The position numbers were made by a program, and so were the translations under genes. A stretch of 22,605 nt of DNA from an uncultured Burkholderiaceae bacterium (GTDB lineage Bacteria; Pseudomonadota; Gammaproteobacteria; Burkholderiales; Burkholderiaceae_C). The stretch lies in NCBI GenBank assembly GCA_938022295.1, contig CALIDR010000292.1, positions 1 through 22,605 on the forward strand, in the 5' to 3' direction. The notes under the pieces are model-generated. The model saw only the letters and a program-made list of their open reading frames with translations, ran no database searches and had not been told where the DNA came from. Position 1 is the stretch's first letter. Every line of letters begins with the position of its first letter. Positions 1-7,056 of this stretch are shown here, in pieces.

Positions 1-687
1 GTCGGGCTCGCGGAAGAACTCGGCCGCGAAGCGCAGCACGCCGTAGCCGACGAGGAACGCCGCCGCCACGCGGCCGAGCGGCCGCGGGCGGCGGGCGTAC
101 CACCACAGCAGCGCGAACAGCAGCAGCCCCTCGAGCGCGACCTGGTACAGCTGCGACGGGTGGCGCGGCACCAGGCTGCCCGACTGCGGGAACACCATCG
201 CCCACGGCAGCGACGGATCGGCCGCGCGCCCCCACAGCTCGCCGTTGACGAAGTTGCCCACCCGCCCGAACGCCAGGCCGAGCGGGATCGCCGGCGCCAC
301 CAAGTCGGCCACCTCGAGCCCCGGCCGCCCGCGCTTGCGGCCGTAGAGGAACAGCGCCGCGATCACGCCGAGCAGCCCGCCGTGGAACGACATGCCGCCC
401 TTCCACACCGCGACGATCTCCAGCGGGTGGGCGGCGTAGTGGCCCGGCTTGTAGAACAGCACGTAGCCGAGCCGGCCGCCCACGATGACGCCGACGACGA
501 TCCAGAACAGCAGGTCCTCGACGTCGCGCGCCGTCCAGCCGACGTCGGCGAACGGCGCACGCTGCGCGCGCCGGCGCACGAGCAGGTAGCAGCTGCCGAA
601 CGCCGCCAGGTACGCGAGCCCGTACCAGTGGATCTGCAGCGGCCCGAGGGCGATCGCGACCGGGTCGAACTGCGGGTGCGTCAGCAT
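1..687 (-). CDS. lgt: Prolipoprotein diacylglyceryl transferase, 3' end cut by window edge
   Basis: Inner-membrane enzyme that moves diacylglycerol from phosphatidylglycerol to the lipobox cysteine of prolipoproteins, the first step of lipoprotein maturation. Starting at the ATG at 687, 229 codons stay open to base 1; full-length family members are about 260-290 residues, so only the C-terminal end is missing. The Lgt signature is clear: FHGGLLG around residue 101 (His102), then GRVGNFVNGELWG at 141-153 (Arg142, Asn145, Glu150), then HPSQLYQ at 176-182. Several hydrophobic membrane segments alternate with short loops. It is divergent from ilvD. A TAGCAT hexamer lies 8 bases before the ATG and I see no Shine-Dalgarno. 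The mltD-like lipoprotein in this window would be one substrate. Confidence 0.96.
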   Translation of the reverse strand, partial: MLTHPQFDPVAIALGPLQIHWYGLAYLAAFGSCYLLVRRRAQRAPFADVGWTARDVEDLLFWIVVGVIVGGRLGYVLFYKPGHYAAHPLEIVAVWKGGMSFHGGLLGVIAALFLYGRKRGRPGLEVADLVAPAIPLGLAFGRVGNFVNGELWGRAADPSLPWAMVFPQSGSLVPRHPSQLYQVALEGLLLFALLWWYARRPRPLGRVAAAFLVGYGVLRFAAEFFREPD

Positions 688-695
688 GGGCGCGC

Positions 696-701
696 ATGCT
701 A
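696..701 (-). promoter_or_regulatory. Possible -10 element of lgt
   Basis: TAGCAT read on the minus strand, ending 8 bases before the lgt ATG. It matches the -10 consensus at four of six positions and I see no convincing -35. If used, transcription would begin at or next to the start codon, giving a leaderless or near-leaderless mRNA. The hexamer is weak and the call rests mainly on its position. Confidence 0.28.
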
Positions 702-743
702 GCAGCGGGCCCTGCGGACACAGGCGCCGGCGGCGGCGACGCC

Positions 744-749
744 TAGAAT
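744..749 (+). promoter_or_regulatory. Probable -10 element of ilvD
   Basis: TAGAAT stands out in an otherwise GC-only stretch of the lgt/ilvD divergent spacer. Transcription would start near 756, leaving a leader of roughly 30-35 bases before the ilvD ATG at 790, which has a CCGGAG ribosome-binding site at about 779-784. No good -35 hexamer is visible 16-18 bases upstream. Confidence 0.45.
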
Positions 750-789
750 CGTTGGCCGCATCGCCAACCGTCGCCGCCCCGGAGCCGTC

Positions 790-2487
790 ATGACCGAACC
801 CCTGAAGCCCAACCGCCGCAGCGCCCACATCACCGAGGGCGTGGCGCGGGCGCCGAACCGCTCCATGTACTACGGCATGGGCTACACGGAGCACGACTTC
901 GGCAAGCCGATGGTCGGCGTGGCCAACGCGCACTCGACGATCACGCCGTGCAACTCGGGGCTGCAGAAGCTCGCCGACGCTGCCGTCGAGGGCCTGGCGC
1001 GCGCCGGGGCCAACGCGCAGGTCTTCGGCACGCCGACGATCAGCGACGGCATGGCGATGGGCACCGAGGGCATGAAGTACTCGCTGGTGTCGCGCGAGGT
1101 CATCAGCGACTGCGTCGAGACGTGCGTCGGCGGCCAGTGGATGGACGGCGTGATCACGATCGGCGGCTGCGACAAGAACATGCCCGGCGCGATGATGGGC
1201 ATGCTGCGCGCCAACGTGCCGGGCATCTTCGTCTACGGCGGCACGATCCTGCCCGGCCACTACAAGGGACAGGAGCTGAACATCGTCAGCGTGTTCGAGG
1301 CGGTGGGCCAGTTCACCGCCGGCAAGCTCAGCGAGGAGGACTTCTGCCAGATCGAGCGCCGCGCGATCCCCGGCAGCGGCTCGTGCGGGGGCATGTACAC
1401 CGCCAACACGATGAGCTCGGCGTTCGAGGCGCTGGGCATGAGCGTGCCCGGCAGCTCGACGATGGCCAACGTCGAGGACGAGATCGTCGCCGCCACGCAC
1501 GAGGCCGCGCGCCTCGTCGTCGAGGCCGTCAAGCGCGACCTCAAGCCGCGCGACATCGTCACCCGCGACAGCATCGAGAACGCGGTGGCGGTGATCATGG
1601 CCACCGGCGGCTCGACCAACGCCGTGCTGCACTTCCTGGCCATCGCCCACGCCGCCGGCGTCGAGTGGACGATCGACGACTTCGAGCGCGTGCGCCGCAG
1701 GGTGCCGGTGCTGTGCGACCTCAAGCCCAGCGGCAAGTACCTGGCGATCGACCTGCACCGCGCCGGCGGCATTCCGGCGGTGATGAAGGTGCTGCTCGAC
1801 GCCGGCCTGCTTCACGGCCACTGCATCACGATCACCGGCCGCACGGTGGCCGAGAACCTGAAGGACGTCGCTCCGCTCTCGCCCGAGCAGCCGGTGATCC
1901 GCCCGGTGGCCAACCCGCTGTACGCCGAGGGCCACCTCGCGATCCTGAAGGGCAACCTCAGCCCCGAGGGCAGCGTGGCCAAGATCACCGGGCTGAAGAA
2001 CCCCGTCATCACCGGCCCGGCGCGCGTGTTCGACGACGAACAGTCGGCGCTCGCCGCGATCATGGAGCGGCGCATCCGCCCGGGCGACGTGATGGTGCTG
2101 CGCTACCTCGGCCCCCGCGGCGGCCCCGGGATGCCCGAGATGCTCGCCCCGACCAGCGCGCTGATCGGCCAGGGCCTCGGCGAATCGGTCGGCCTGATCA
2201 CCGACGGGCGCTTCTCCGGCGGCACCTGGGGCATGGTCGTCGGCCACGTGGCGCCGGAGGCCTATGAAGGCGGCGCGATCGCCCTCGTGCACGAAGGCGA
2301 CTCGATCACGATCGACGCCCACCGCCGGCTGCTGCAGCTCAACGTCGACGACGCCGAGCTCGCGCGCCGGCGCGCGGCCTGGCAGCGCCCGGCGCCGCGC
2401 TACACGCGCGGCGTGCTCGCCAAGTTCGCGCGCAACGCCGCCAGCGCCAGCCACGGCGCGGTGCTCGACCGCTTCGACGCCGCCTGA
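790..2487 (+). CDS. ilvD: Dihydroxy-acid dehydratase
   Basis: Iron-sulfur enzyme of valine, leucine and isoleucine synthesis; it dehydrates 2,3-dihydroxy-isovalerate and 2,3-dihydroxy-3-methylvalerate to the 2-oxo acids. The 565 residues match the family's length. The cluster cysteines are present: Cys54 in TPCN, Cys127 in GGCDKNMPG and Cys199 in GSGSCGGMY. The three-cysteine pattern indicates the [2Fe-2S] type of the IlvD/EDD family. The C-terminal half carries the conserved LGPRGGPGMPEM and TDGRFSGGTWG motifs, the latter holding the proposed active-site serine. The ATG at 790 has a CCGGAG site 5-10 bases upstream and leads straight into the conserved N-terminus. Strong homology-level match; the related EDD (phosphogluconate dehydratase) is less likely given length and motifs. 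Confidence 0.97.
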   Translation: MTEPLKPNRRSAHITEGVARAPNRSMYYGMGYTEHDFGKPMVGVANAHSTITPCNSGLQKLADAAVEGLARAGANAQVFGTPTISDGMAMGTEGMKYSLVSREVISDCVETCVGGQWMDGVITIGGCDKNMPGAMMGMLRANVPGIFVYGGTILPGHYKGQELNIVSVFEAVGQFTAGKLSEEDFCQIERRAIPGSGSCGGMYTANTMSSAFEALGMSVPGSSTMANVEDEIVAATHEAARLVVEAVKRDLKPRDIVTRDSIENAVAVIMATGGSTNAVLHFLAIAHAAGVEWTIDDFERVRRRVPVLCDLKPSGKYLAIDLHRAGGIPAVMKVLLDAGLLHGHCITITGRTVAENLKDVAPLSPEQPVIRPVANPLYAEGHLAILKGNLSPEGSVAKITGLKNPVITGPARVFDDEQSALAAIMERRIRPGDVMVLRYLGPRGGPGMPEMLAPTSALIGQGLGESVGLITDGRFSGGTWGMVVGHVAPEAYEGGAIALVHEGDSITIDAHRRLLQLNVDDAELARRRAAWQRPAPRYTRGVLAKFARNAASASHGAVLDRFDAA

Positions 2488-2514
2488 CGACGGCGCCACG
2501 GCGACGCGGCACCG

Positions 2515-2526
2515 TGACCGAGGTCA
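2515..2526. promoter_or_regulatory. Short palindrome upstream of the stress-protein gene
   Basis: TGACC-GA-GGTCA, a perfect 5-bp inverted repeat with a 2-base centre, between ilvD and the UspA-hemerythrin gene. It lies just upstream of the region where a -35 would fall for the TAGATT hexamer at 2550. The placement suits an operator, but a repeat this short can occur by chance, and I cannot assign a regulator. Confidence 0.25.
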
Positions 2527-2549
2527 AGGCCGCGCCCGCCCGGCGGGTC

Positions 2550-2555
2550 TAGATT
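2550..2555 (+). promoter_or_regulatory. Probable -10 element of the UspA-hemerythrin gene
   Basis: TAGATT in a GC-rich spacer, 33 bases before the ATG at 2589. It would give a leader of about 27 bases containing the ribosome-binding site CGGAGGG (2579-2585). No clear -35 is visible. It suggests this gene has its own promoter instead of depending on ilvD read-through. Confidence 0.4.
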
Positions 2556-2588
2556 GCGGTCGTCAGGTCACCCGCTTCCGGAGGGCCC

Positions 2589-3686
2589 ATGTTCACCCAC
2601 CTGCTCGTGCCGGTCGACGACAGCGAGCTGTCGATCGTCAACGTCGGCGAAGCGGTCCGGCTCGCGCGCAGCTTCACGCCACCGCTGAAGCTGACGTTCT
2701 TCCACGCCACCGCGCCGGGCGGCGCGCCGCCGGCCGAGACCGCGTTCGACGAGCTGCGGCACCGCCGCGTGCTCGCCGACGGCAGCCTCGTCGCCGTACC
2801 CGCCGCGGCGGCCGAGCCGGCACCGCCGGCCGCCGACCCCGGGCGTGCCCTGCTCGCCAAGGCGGGCGCCGCGGCCACCGCGGCCGGCGTGCCTTTCGCG
2901 ACCCACCTCGTGGCGAGCGACCGCCCCGCGGAGGCGATCGCGCAGGCCGCAGCCGACTGCGGCTGCGACGGCATCGTGATGTGCTCGCACCGCCGCAGCG
3001 GCGTGGCCGGCCTCCTCGCGCCGTCAGTGGCGACGAAGGTGATGCGGCTGTCGAAGCTGCCGCTGCTGATCACGCGCCCGCAGGCGGCCGACATGCCGCG
3101 CGAGGCGAGCCACGCCGCCGCGCTGATCCAGGACGAGCACCGCTCGCTCGCCGCGGTGCTCTACGCGCTGCGCGCGCACGTCGACGCCGCCCGCGGCGGC
3201 ACCGCGCCGCTGGAGCGCGCCGTCGTCGCCGAACTGCTGCGCTACATCCACGACTACCCCGAGCGGCGCCACCACCCGAAGGAGGAGGCGAGCCTGCACC
3301 GCCTGTTGCGCCGCCACGGCGACCGCGGGCGCGACCTGCTGCACCGCATCGAGGCGCAGCACCTGCAGGAGTACGACCTCGCCGCGGCGCTGCAGGCCGC
3401 CGGCGACGCCTGCCCCGACCGCGCCACCGGCGACGACCCTGCGCTCAAGCGGTTCGACGAAGCGCTGGCGGCGCTCGCCGCCCACGTGTGGGAGCACATG
3501 CGGCTCGAGGAGCACGAGCTGCTGCCGCTCGCGCTGGAGGTGCTGACGGCGAAGGACTGGAAGGAGGTCGCCGACGTCTTCGCCGGCAACCAGGACCCGG
3601 GCTTCGGCGACTGGTCCGAAGCCGACTTCCGCCGCCACTTCGCGCACGCCGCGGCCGCGGTGCCGCTGCCCGCCGCGCGATCCTGA
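2589..3686 (+). CDS. Universal stress protein domain fused to hemerythrin-like HHE domain
   Basis: A 365-residue two-domain cytoplasmic protein with no signal peptide or membrane span. Residues 1 to about 165 form a UspA-type domain: it opens with LLVPVDDSELS and ends with SHRRSGVAGLLAPSVATKV and LPLLITRP. The nucleotide-binding motif of ATP-binding Usps, G-x2-G-x9-G-S/T, is imperfect here (Pro-Ser replaces Gly-Ser and the first Gly is Ser), so ATP binding is doubtful. Residues about 175-320 form a hemerythrin-like four-helix domain with candidate di-iron ligands His184 (QDEH), His228/His229 and Glu232/233 (RRHHPKEE), His258 (EAQH), His303 and Glu307 (EHMRLEE). Hemerythrins bind O2, NO or peroxide, so a redox- or oxygen-linked stress role is a reasonable inference. 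A strong CGGAGGG site fixes the start. It converges on the Trp-rich gene with a 21-base gap. Confidence 0.88.
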   Translation: MFTHLLVPVDDSELSIVNVGEAVRLARSFTPPLKLTFFHATAPGGAPPAETAFDELRHRRVLADGSLVAVPAAAAEPAPPAADPGRALLAKAGAAATAAGVPFATHLVASDRPAEAIAQAAADCGCDGIVMCSHRRSGVAGLLAPSVATKVMRLSKLPLLITRPQAADMPREASHAAALIQDEHRSLAAVLYALRAHVDAARGGTAPLERAVVAELLRYIHDYPERRHHPKEEASLHRLLRRHGDRGRDLLHRIEAQHLQEYDLAAALQAAGDACPDRATGDDPALKRFDEALAALAAHVWEHMRLEEHELLPLALEVLTAKDWKEVADVFAGNQDPGFGDWSEADFRRHFAHAAAAVPLPAARS

Positions 3687-3707
3687 AGCCGGGCGGCCGG
3701 CGCGCGG

Positions 3708-3956
3708 CTACCGGGGCCGTCGCCGCGTGTCTTCCATGCCGAGGTCGGCGATGTTCTTGCGCCGCCGCTCGGCCTTGCGTTCTTCCATGCGGTCGATCTC
3801 GCGCTTCTTCGTCAGGCCGCTGGCGTCGGCCCACCACCACCACAGCGCGGCCAGCGGGAACGGCGACAGCACCGCCCACCACGACCACGCGGCGACGGGG
3901 TCGACCTCGAACCACTTCAGCACGATCAGCAGCACCCCGGCGATCACGAAAACCAT
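3708..3956 (-). CDS. Small Trp-rich membrane protein (TIGR04438-like)
   Basis: An 82-residue protein with two hydrophobic segments: residues 1-14 (VFVIAGVLLIVLKWF) and about 22-42, the latter packed with tryptophans (WSWWAVL and ALWWWWAD). A strongly basic and acidic, probably helical cytoplasmic tail follows from about residue 46 (KKREIDRMEERKAERRRK). This architecture matches the small Trp-rich proteins recognised as TIGR04438 and found mostly in Burkholderiales; their function is unknown. The ATG at 3956 has GGAG 7 bases upstream on its strand. It is divergent from the cytochrome c gene, sharing a 100-base spacer, which may mean shared regulation, though that is only positional. Confidence 0.85.
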   Translation of the reverse strand: MVFVIAGVLLIVLKWFEVDPVAAWSWWAVLSPFPLAALWWWWADASGLTKKREIDRMEERKAERRRKNIADLGMEDTRRRPR

Positions 3957-3978
3957 CGTCGCACTCCGTGTGAAATTG

Positions 3979-3992
3979 CGGCGCCGGCGCCG
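3979..3992. repeat. 14-bp perfect palindrome in the Trp-rich/cytochrome c spacer
   Basis: CGGCGCCGGCGCCG is its own reverse complement. It lies just upstream of the TACAAT hexamer of the cytochrome gene, and upstream of the divergent Trp-rich gene. It may be an operator, but it is built from the GCGCCGG words common in this genome, so chance is a serious alternative. Confidence 0.25.
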
Positions 3993-3996
3993 GAAC

Positions 3997-4002
3997 TACA
4001 AT
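3997..4002 (+). promoter_or_regulatory. Probable -10 element of the cytochrome c gene
   Basis: TACAAT, five of six consensus bases, 54 bases upstream of the cytochrome ATG. A TTGCGG at 3976-3981 could be a -35, but the 15-base spacing is short. Transcription near 4009 would leave a leader of about 48 bases carrying the GAGAGGA ribosome-binding site at 4047-4053. Confidence 0.45.
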
Positions 4003-4056
4003 CCGCGCACGTCACCCAAGACGGACCCTTCGTTGTATCGACCGCTGAGAGGAAAG

Positions 4057-4365
4057 ATGAAGACCCTGCTCGCCCTGACCGCCGTCGCTGGCCTGTTCGC
4101 CGCCTCGCCCGCCTTCGCCAGCGCCGAGCTGGCGCAGAAGAAGAACTGCATGGCCTGCCACGCCATGGACAAGAAGCTCGTCGGTCCGTCGTACAAGGAC
4201 GTCGCGGCCAAGTATGCCGGCCAGGCCAACGCGGTCGAGAACCTGGCGCAGAAGATCATCAAGGGCGGCGTCGGCGTGTGGGGCCCGGTGCCGATGCCGG
4301 CCAATCCGGCCGTGAGCGAGGCCGAGGCCAAGCAGCTCGCCGCCTGGGTGCTGACCGTCAAGTGA
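4057..4365 (+). CDS. Small periplasmic class I cytochrome c (c551/c552 type)
   Basis: Soluble electron carrier exported by Sec. The 102-residue precursor begins with MKTLLALTAVAGLF and a signal peptide likely cleaved after ASPAFA (about residue 22). The mature protein has one haem-binding CMACH motif near its N-terminus, with His as axial ligand, and the downstream VWGPVPMPAN segment supplies the axial Met, as in the Pseudomonas c551 family; it ends in the usual LAAWVLTVK helix. The start at 4057 is fixed by GAGAGGA 4 bases upstream and by the signal peptide. Such proteins donate electrons to terminal oxidases, nitrite reductase or peroxidases; the partner is not visible here. It is monocistronic, closed by an intrinsic terminator. 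Confidence 0.93.
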   Translation: MKTLLALTAVAGLFAASPAFASAELAQKKNCMACHAMDKKLVGPSYKDVAAKYAGQANAVENLAQKIIKGGVGVWGPVPMPANPAVSEAEAKQLAAWVLTVK

Positions 4366-4415
4366 CGTCGCCGCGGCTGCCGGCCGCACGGCAGCCGCCC
4401 ATTGCCGCACACCGG

Positions 4416-4443
4416 AGCCCGCGCCGCATCGCGCGGGCTTTTT
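4416..4443 (+). terminator. Intrinsic terminator after the cytochrome c gene
   Basis: A 9-bp perfect stem, AGCCCGCGC (4416-4424) with GCGCGGGCT (4431-4439), around a 6-base loop, followed by five T residues (4439-4443). It lies 50 bases past the cytochrome stop. On the opposite strand there is no T run, so it should act mainly on plus-strand transcription; copA converges from the right. Confidence 0.88.
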
Positions 4444-4464
4444 CACGTCCACCTCGCGCCCGCG

Positions 4465-6999
4465 TCACGCCGGCCGCGCGGGCGGCGGCACCGCTTCGCC
4501 CCGGGCGGGCGCAGCGCCGGCCGGGTCCGCCGCCGCGCCGACGCCGGCCATGCCGGAAACCTCCGACGGCGGCCGCCAGCGCCGCAGCAGCAGCGCGTTG
4601 GAAACGACGCTGACGCTGCTCAGCGCCATCGCCGCCCCGGCGAACACCGGGCTCAGCAGGCCGAACGCCGCCAGCGGGATGCCGACGACGTTGTAGGCGA
4701 AGGCCCAGAACAGGTTCTGGCGGATCTTGGCCACCGTGCGGCGCGAGACGTCGATCGCCGCGGCGACCAGCCGCGGGTCGCCGCGCATCAGCGTGATGCC
4801 GGCGGTCTCCATCGCGACGTCGGTGCCGGTGGCCATCGCGATGCCGACATCGGCCGCCGCCAGCGCCGGCGCGTCGTTGATGCCGTCACCCACCATCGCG
4901 ACGACGCCGCCGCGCGCCTTCAGCGCCGCGACGACCTCGGCCTTGGCCGCCGGCAGCACCTGCGCGCGCACCTCGTCGATGCCGAGCGCGCGCGCCGTGG
5001 CCTGCGCGCTGCCGGCGTTGTCGCCGGTGACCATCACGGTGACGATGCCCAGGCGCCGCAGCGCGGCCACCGCGGCCGCGGCGGCGGGCTTCGGGCGGTC
5101 GCCGAACGCGAACAGCGCCAGCACCGTGGCCGGCGCACCGCGCGCGTCGCCGCCGGCGACGAGCCACGACAGCGTGCGGCCCTCGGCCTCGCTCGCCGCC
5201 GCCTTGGCGGCCAGGACGCCGGCGTCGAGGCCCTGCTCGCGCAGCCACGCGGTGCTCGCGAGCGTCACGCGCGTCCCCTCGACCACCCCCTCGACGCCGC
5301 GCCCGGGCAGCGCCCGCACCCCCTCGGCCGCCGGCCATGCGAGCCCGTCGGCGCGGGCGCGGTCGAGCACCGCGCGCGCGAGAGGGTGTTCGCTGAAGGT
5401 CTGCAGCGCGGCCGCGAGGCGCAGTGCGCCTGATTTGTCACCTGGCGGTGACACCGTGACCTCGACGAGCGCCGGCCGACCCTCGGTCAGCGTGCCGGTC
5501 TTGTCGAACGCGACGTGGGTGACGCGGTGCGCGACCTCGAGCGCCTGCGCGTCCTTGATCAGGATGCCGTGCCGCGCGGCCACCCCGGTGCCGGCCATGA
5601 TCGCGGTCGGCGTGGCCAGCCCGAGCGCGCACGGGCAGGCGATCACGAGCACCGACACGGCGTTGATCAGTGCCGCCGCCGGATCGCCGAGCACCCACCA
5701 GCCGCCGGCGAACGCCGCCGCGGCGACGACGAGCACGACGGGCACGAACACCGCCGCGACGCGGTCGACGAGGCGCTGGATCGGCGCCTTGGCCGCCTGC
5801 GCCGACTCGACGAGGCGGATGATGCGCGCCAGCGTCGACTCGGCGCCGACGCCGGTCGCGCGCACGTCGAGCACGCCCTCGCCGTTGACGGCGCCGCCGG
5901 TCACGCGGTCGCCCTCGCCCTTGACGACGGGCAGGCTCTCGCCGGTCAGCAGCGACTCGTCGACGTGGCTGCGGCCGGCGAGCACGACGCCGTCCACCGG
6001 CAGCTTCTCGCCCGGGCGCACGCGCACGACGTCGCCCACGCGCACGTCGCCCACCGGCACCTCGGCGTCGGTGCCGTCGGCGCCGACGCGCCGCGCCGTC
6101 ACCGGGCGCAGCGCCTGCAGCGCGCGGATGGCGTCGGTCGTCTGCCGCTTGGCGCGCGCCTCCAGCCACTTGCCGAGCAGCACCAGCGTGATGACCGCCG
6201 CCGACGCCTCGAAGTACAGGTGCGGCGTGCCGTGACCGGCGTGCTGCCAGAGCATGAACACCGACAGGCCGTAGGCGGCGCTGGTGCCCAGCGCCACCAG
6301 CAGGTCCATGTTGCCGGCGCCGGCGCGCACCGCCTTCCAGCCGGCGACGTAGAACCGCGCGCCGAACCAGAACTGCACCGGCGTGGCGAGCAGCCACTGC
6401 AGCCAGCCGGGCAGCATCGCGTCGACGCCGAACGGCATCGCGAGCATCGGCGCGACGAGCGGCAGCGTCAGCACCGCGGCGCCGGCCACCGGCGCCCACT
6501 CGGGCCACCGCCGCGACGCGGCGCCGGCACCGGCACCATCCTGCGGCGTCTCGGCCTGCACGGTGTAGCCGGCGCGCGCGACCGCGGCCGCCAGCTCGGC
6601 CTCGGTGACGCTGGCGAGCGCCTGCACCTGCGCCGTCTCGGTGGCGAGATTGACCACCGCCGACTCGACACCCGGCACGCGCGCCAGCGCCTTCTCGACG
6701 CGGCCGACGCACGACGCGCAGGTCATGCCGCCGATGCGCAGCGTGTGGGTGCGCTGCGGCACGTCGTAGCCGGCGCGGCGCACGGCATCGGCGAGCGTCT
6801 GCAGCGTCACCCCCGGCGCGGCGGCGACGGTGGCCGTCTCGGTCGCCAGGTTGACGCTCGCCGCGGTGACGCCCTCGACGCCGAGCAGGGCCTTCTCCAC
6901 GCGGCGTACGCACGACGCGCACGTCATGCCGGCCACCGGCACACGCCGTTCGGTCGGCGCGGCGGGGGTGGTGGCGGGCGCGGCGGTCGGCGTGGTCAT
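4465..6999 (-). CDS. copA: Cu(I)-translocating P1B-type ATPase
   Basis: Inner-membrane pump that exports Cu(I) from the cytoplasm using ATP. The 844 residues contain two N-terminal heavy-metal-associated domains, each with GMTCASC (Cys27/Cys30 and Cys94/Cys97). Then come the membrane segments, the actuator TGES (352-355), the transport-site CPC (455-457) within ACPCALGLATPT, the phosphorylated Asp499 in DKTGTLTEG, the P1B-specific SEHPLA (His538-Pro539), and the hinge GDGINDAPALAAADVG (705-720). YN at 769-770 and the MALSSVSVVSNA segment at the end complete the copper-specific (P1B-1) pattern. It lies 57 bases downstream of the RND pump gene on the same strand. No MerR/CueR-type regulator or operator is visible next to it. 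The start has no strong Shine-Dalgarno. Confidence 0.95.
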   Translation of the reverse strand: MTTPTAAPATTPAAPTERRVPVAGMTCASCVRRVEKALLGVEGVTAASVNLATETATVAAAPGVTLQTLADAVRRAGYDVPQRTHTLRIGGMTCASCVGRVEKALARVPGVESAVVNLATETAQVQALASVTEAELAAAVARAGYTVQAETPQDGAGAGAASRRWPEWAPVAGAAVLTLPLVAPMLAMPFGVDAMLPGWLQWLLATPVQFWFGARFYVAGWKAVRAGAGNMDLLVALGTSAAYGLSVFMLWQHAGHGTPHLYFEASAAVITLVLLGKWLEARAKRQTTDAIRALQALRPVTARRVGADGTDAEVPVGDVRVGDVVRVRPGEKLPVDGVVLAGRSHVDESLLTGESLPVVKGEGDRVTGGAVNGEGVLDVRATGVGAESTLARIIRLVESAQAAKAPIQRLVDRVAAVFVPVVLVVAAAAFAGGWWVLGDPAAALINAVSVLVIACPCALGLATPTAIMAGTGVAARHGILIKDAQALEVAHRVTHVAFDKTGTLTEGRPALVEVTVSPPGDKSGALRLAAALQTFSEHPLARAVLDRARADGLAWPAAEGVRALPGRGVEGVVEGTRVTLASTAWLREQGLDAGVLAAKAAASEAEGRTLSWLVAGGDARGAPATVLALFAFGDRPKPAAAAAVAALRRLGIVTVMVTGDNAGSAQATARALGIDEVRAQVLPAAKAEVVAALKARGGVVAMVGDGINDAPALAAADVGIAMATGTDVAMETAGITLMRGDPRLVAAAIDVSRRTVAKIRQNLFWAFAYNVVGIPLAAFGLLSPVFAGAAMALSSVSVVSNALLLRRWRPPSEVSGMAGVGAAADPAGAAPARGEAVPPPARPA

Positions 7000-7014
7000 C
7001 GTGGACTCGATCGT

Positions 7015-7050
7015 GCCACCGCCGGCCGCCCCTGTCGGCGGTGCGGTGGC
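7015..7050. repeat. Stem-loop in the RND-copA spacer
   Basis: Two alternative perfect 8-bp stems overlap here: GCCACCGC (7015-7022) with GCGGTGGC (7043-7050), and CACCGCCG (7017-7024) with CGGCGGTG (7036-7043) around an 11-base loop. They fill most of the 57-base gap between the RND stop and the copA start. There is no T tract, so it is not an intrinsic terminator. It could block read-through partially or stabilise the upstream mRNA. Confidence 0.4.
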
Positions 7051-7056
7051 GGCGCC

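Noticed and set aside
4402..5433. Plus-strand open frame antisense to copA
   Set aside because: Arg/Gly-rich composition with no recognisable motif, and the opposite strand encodes a full, conserved ATPase.
7000..7056. CueR/MerR-type operator before copA
   Set aside because: No dyad resembling the ACCTTCC-GGAAGGT pattern with spaced -35/-10 elements is present; the spacer is filled by a GC hairpin.
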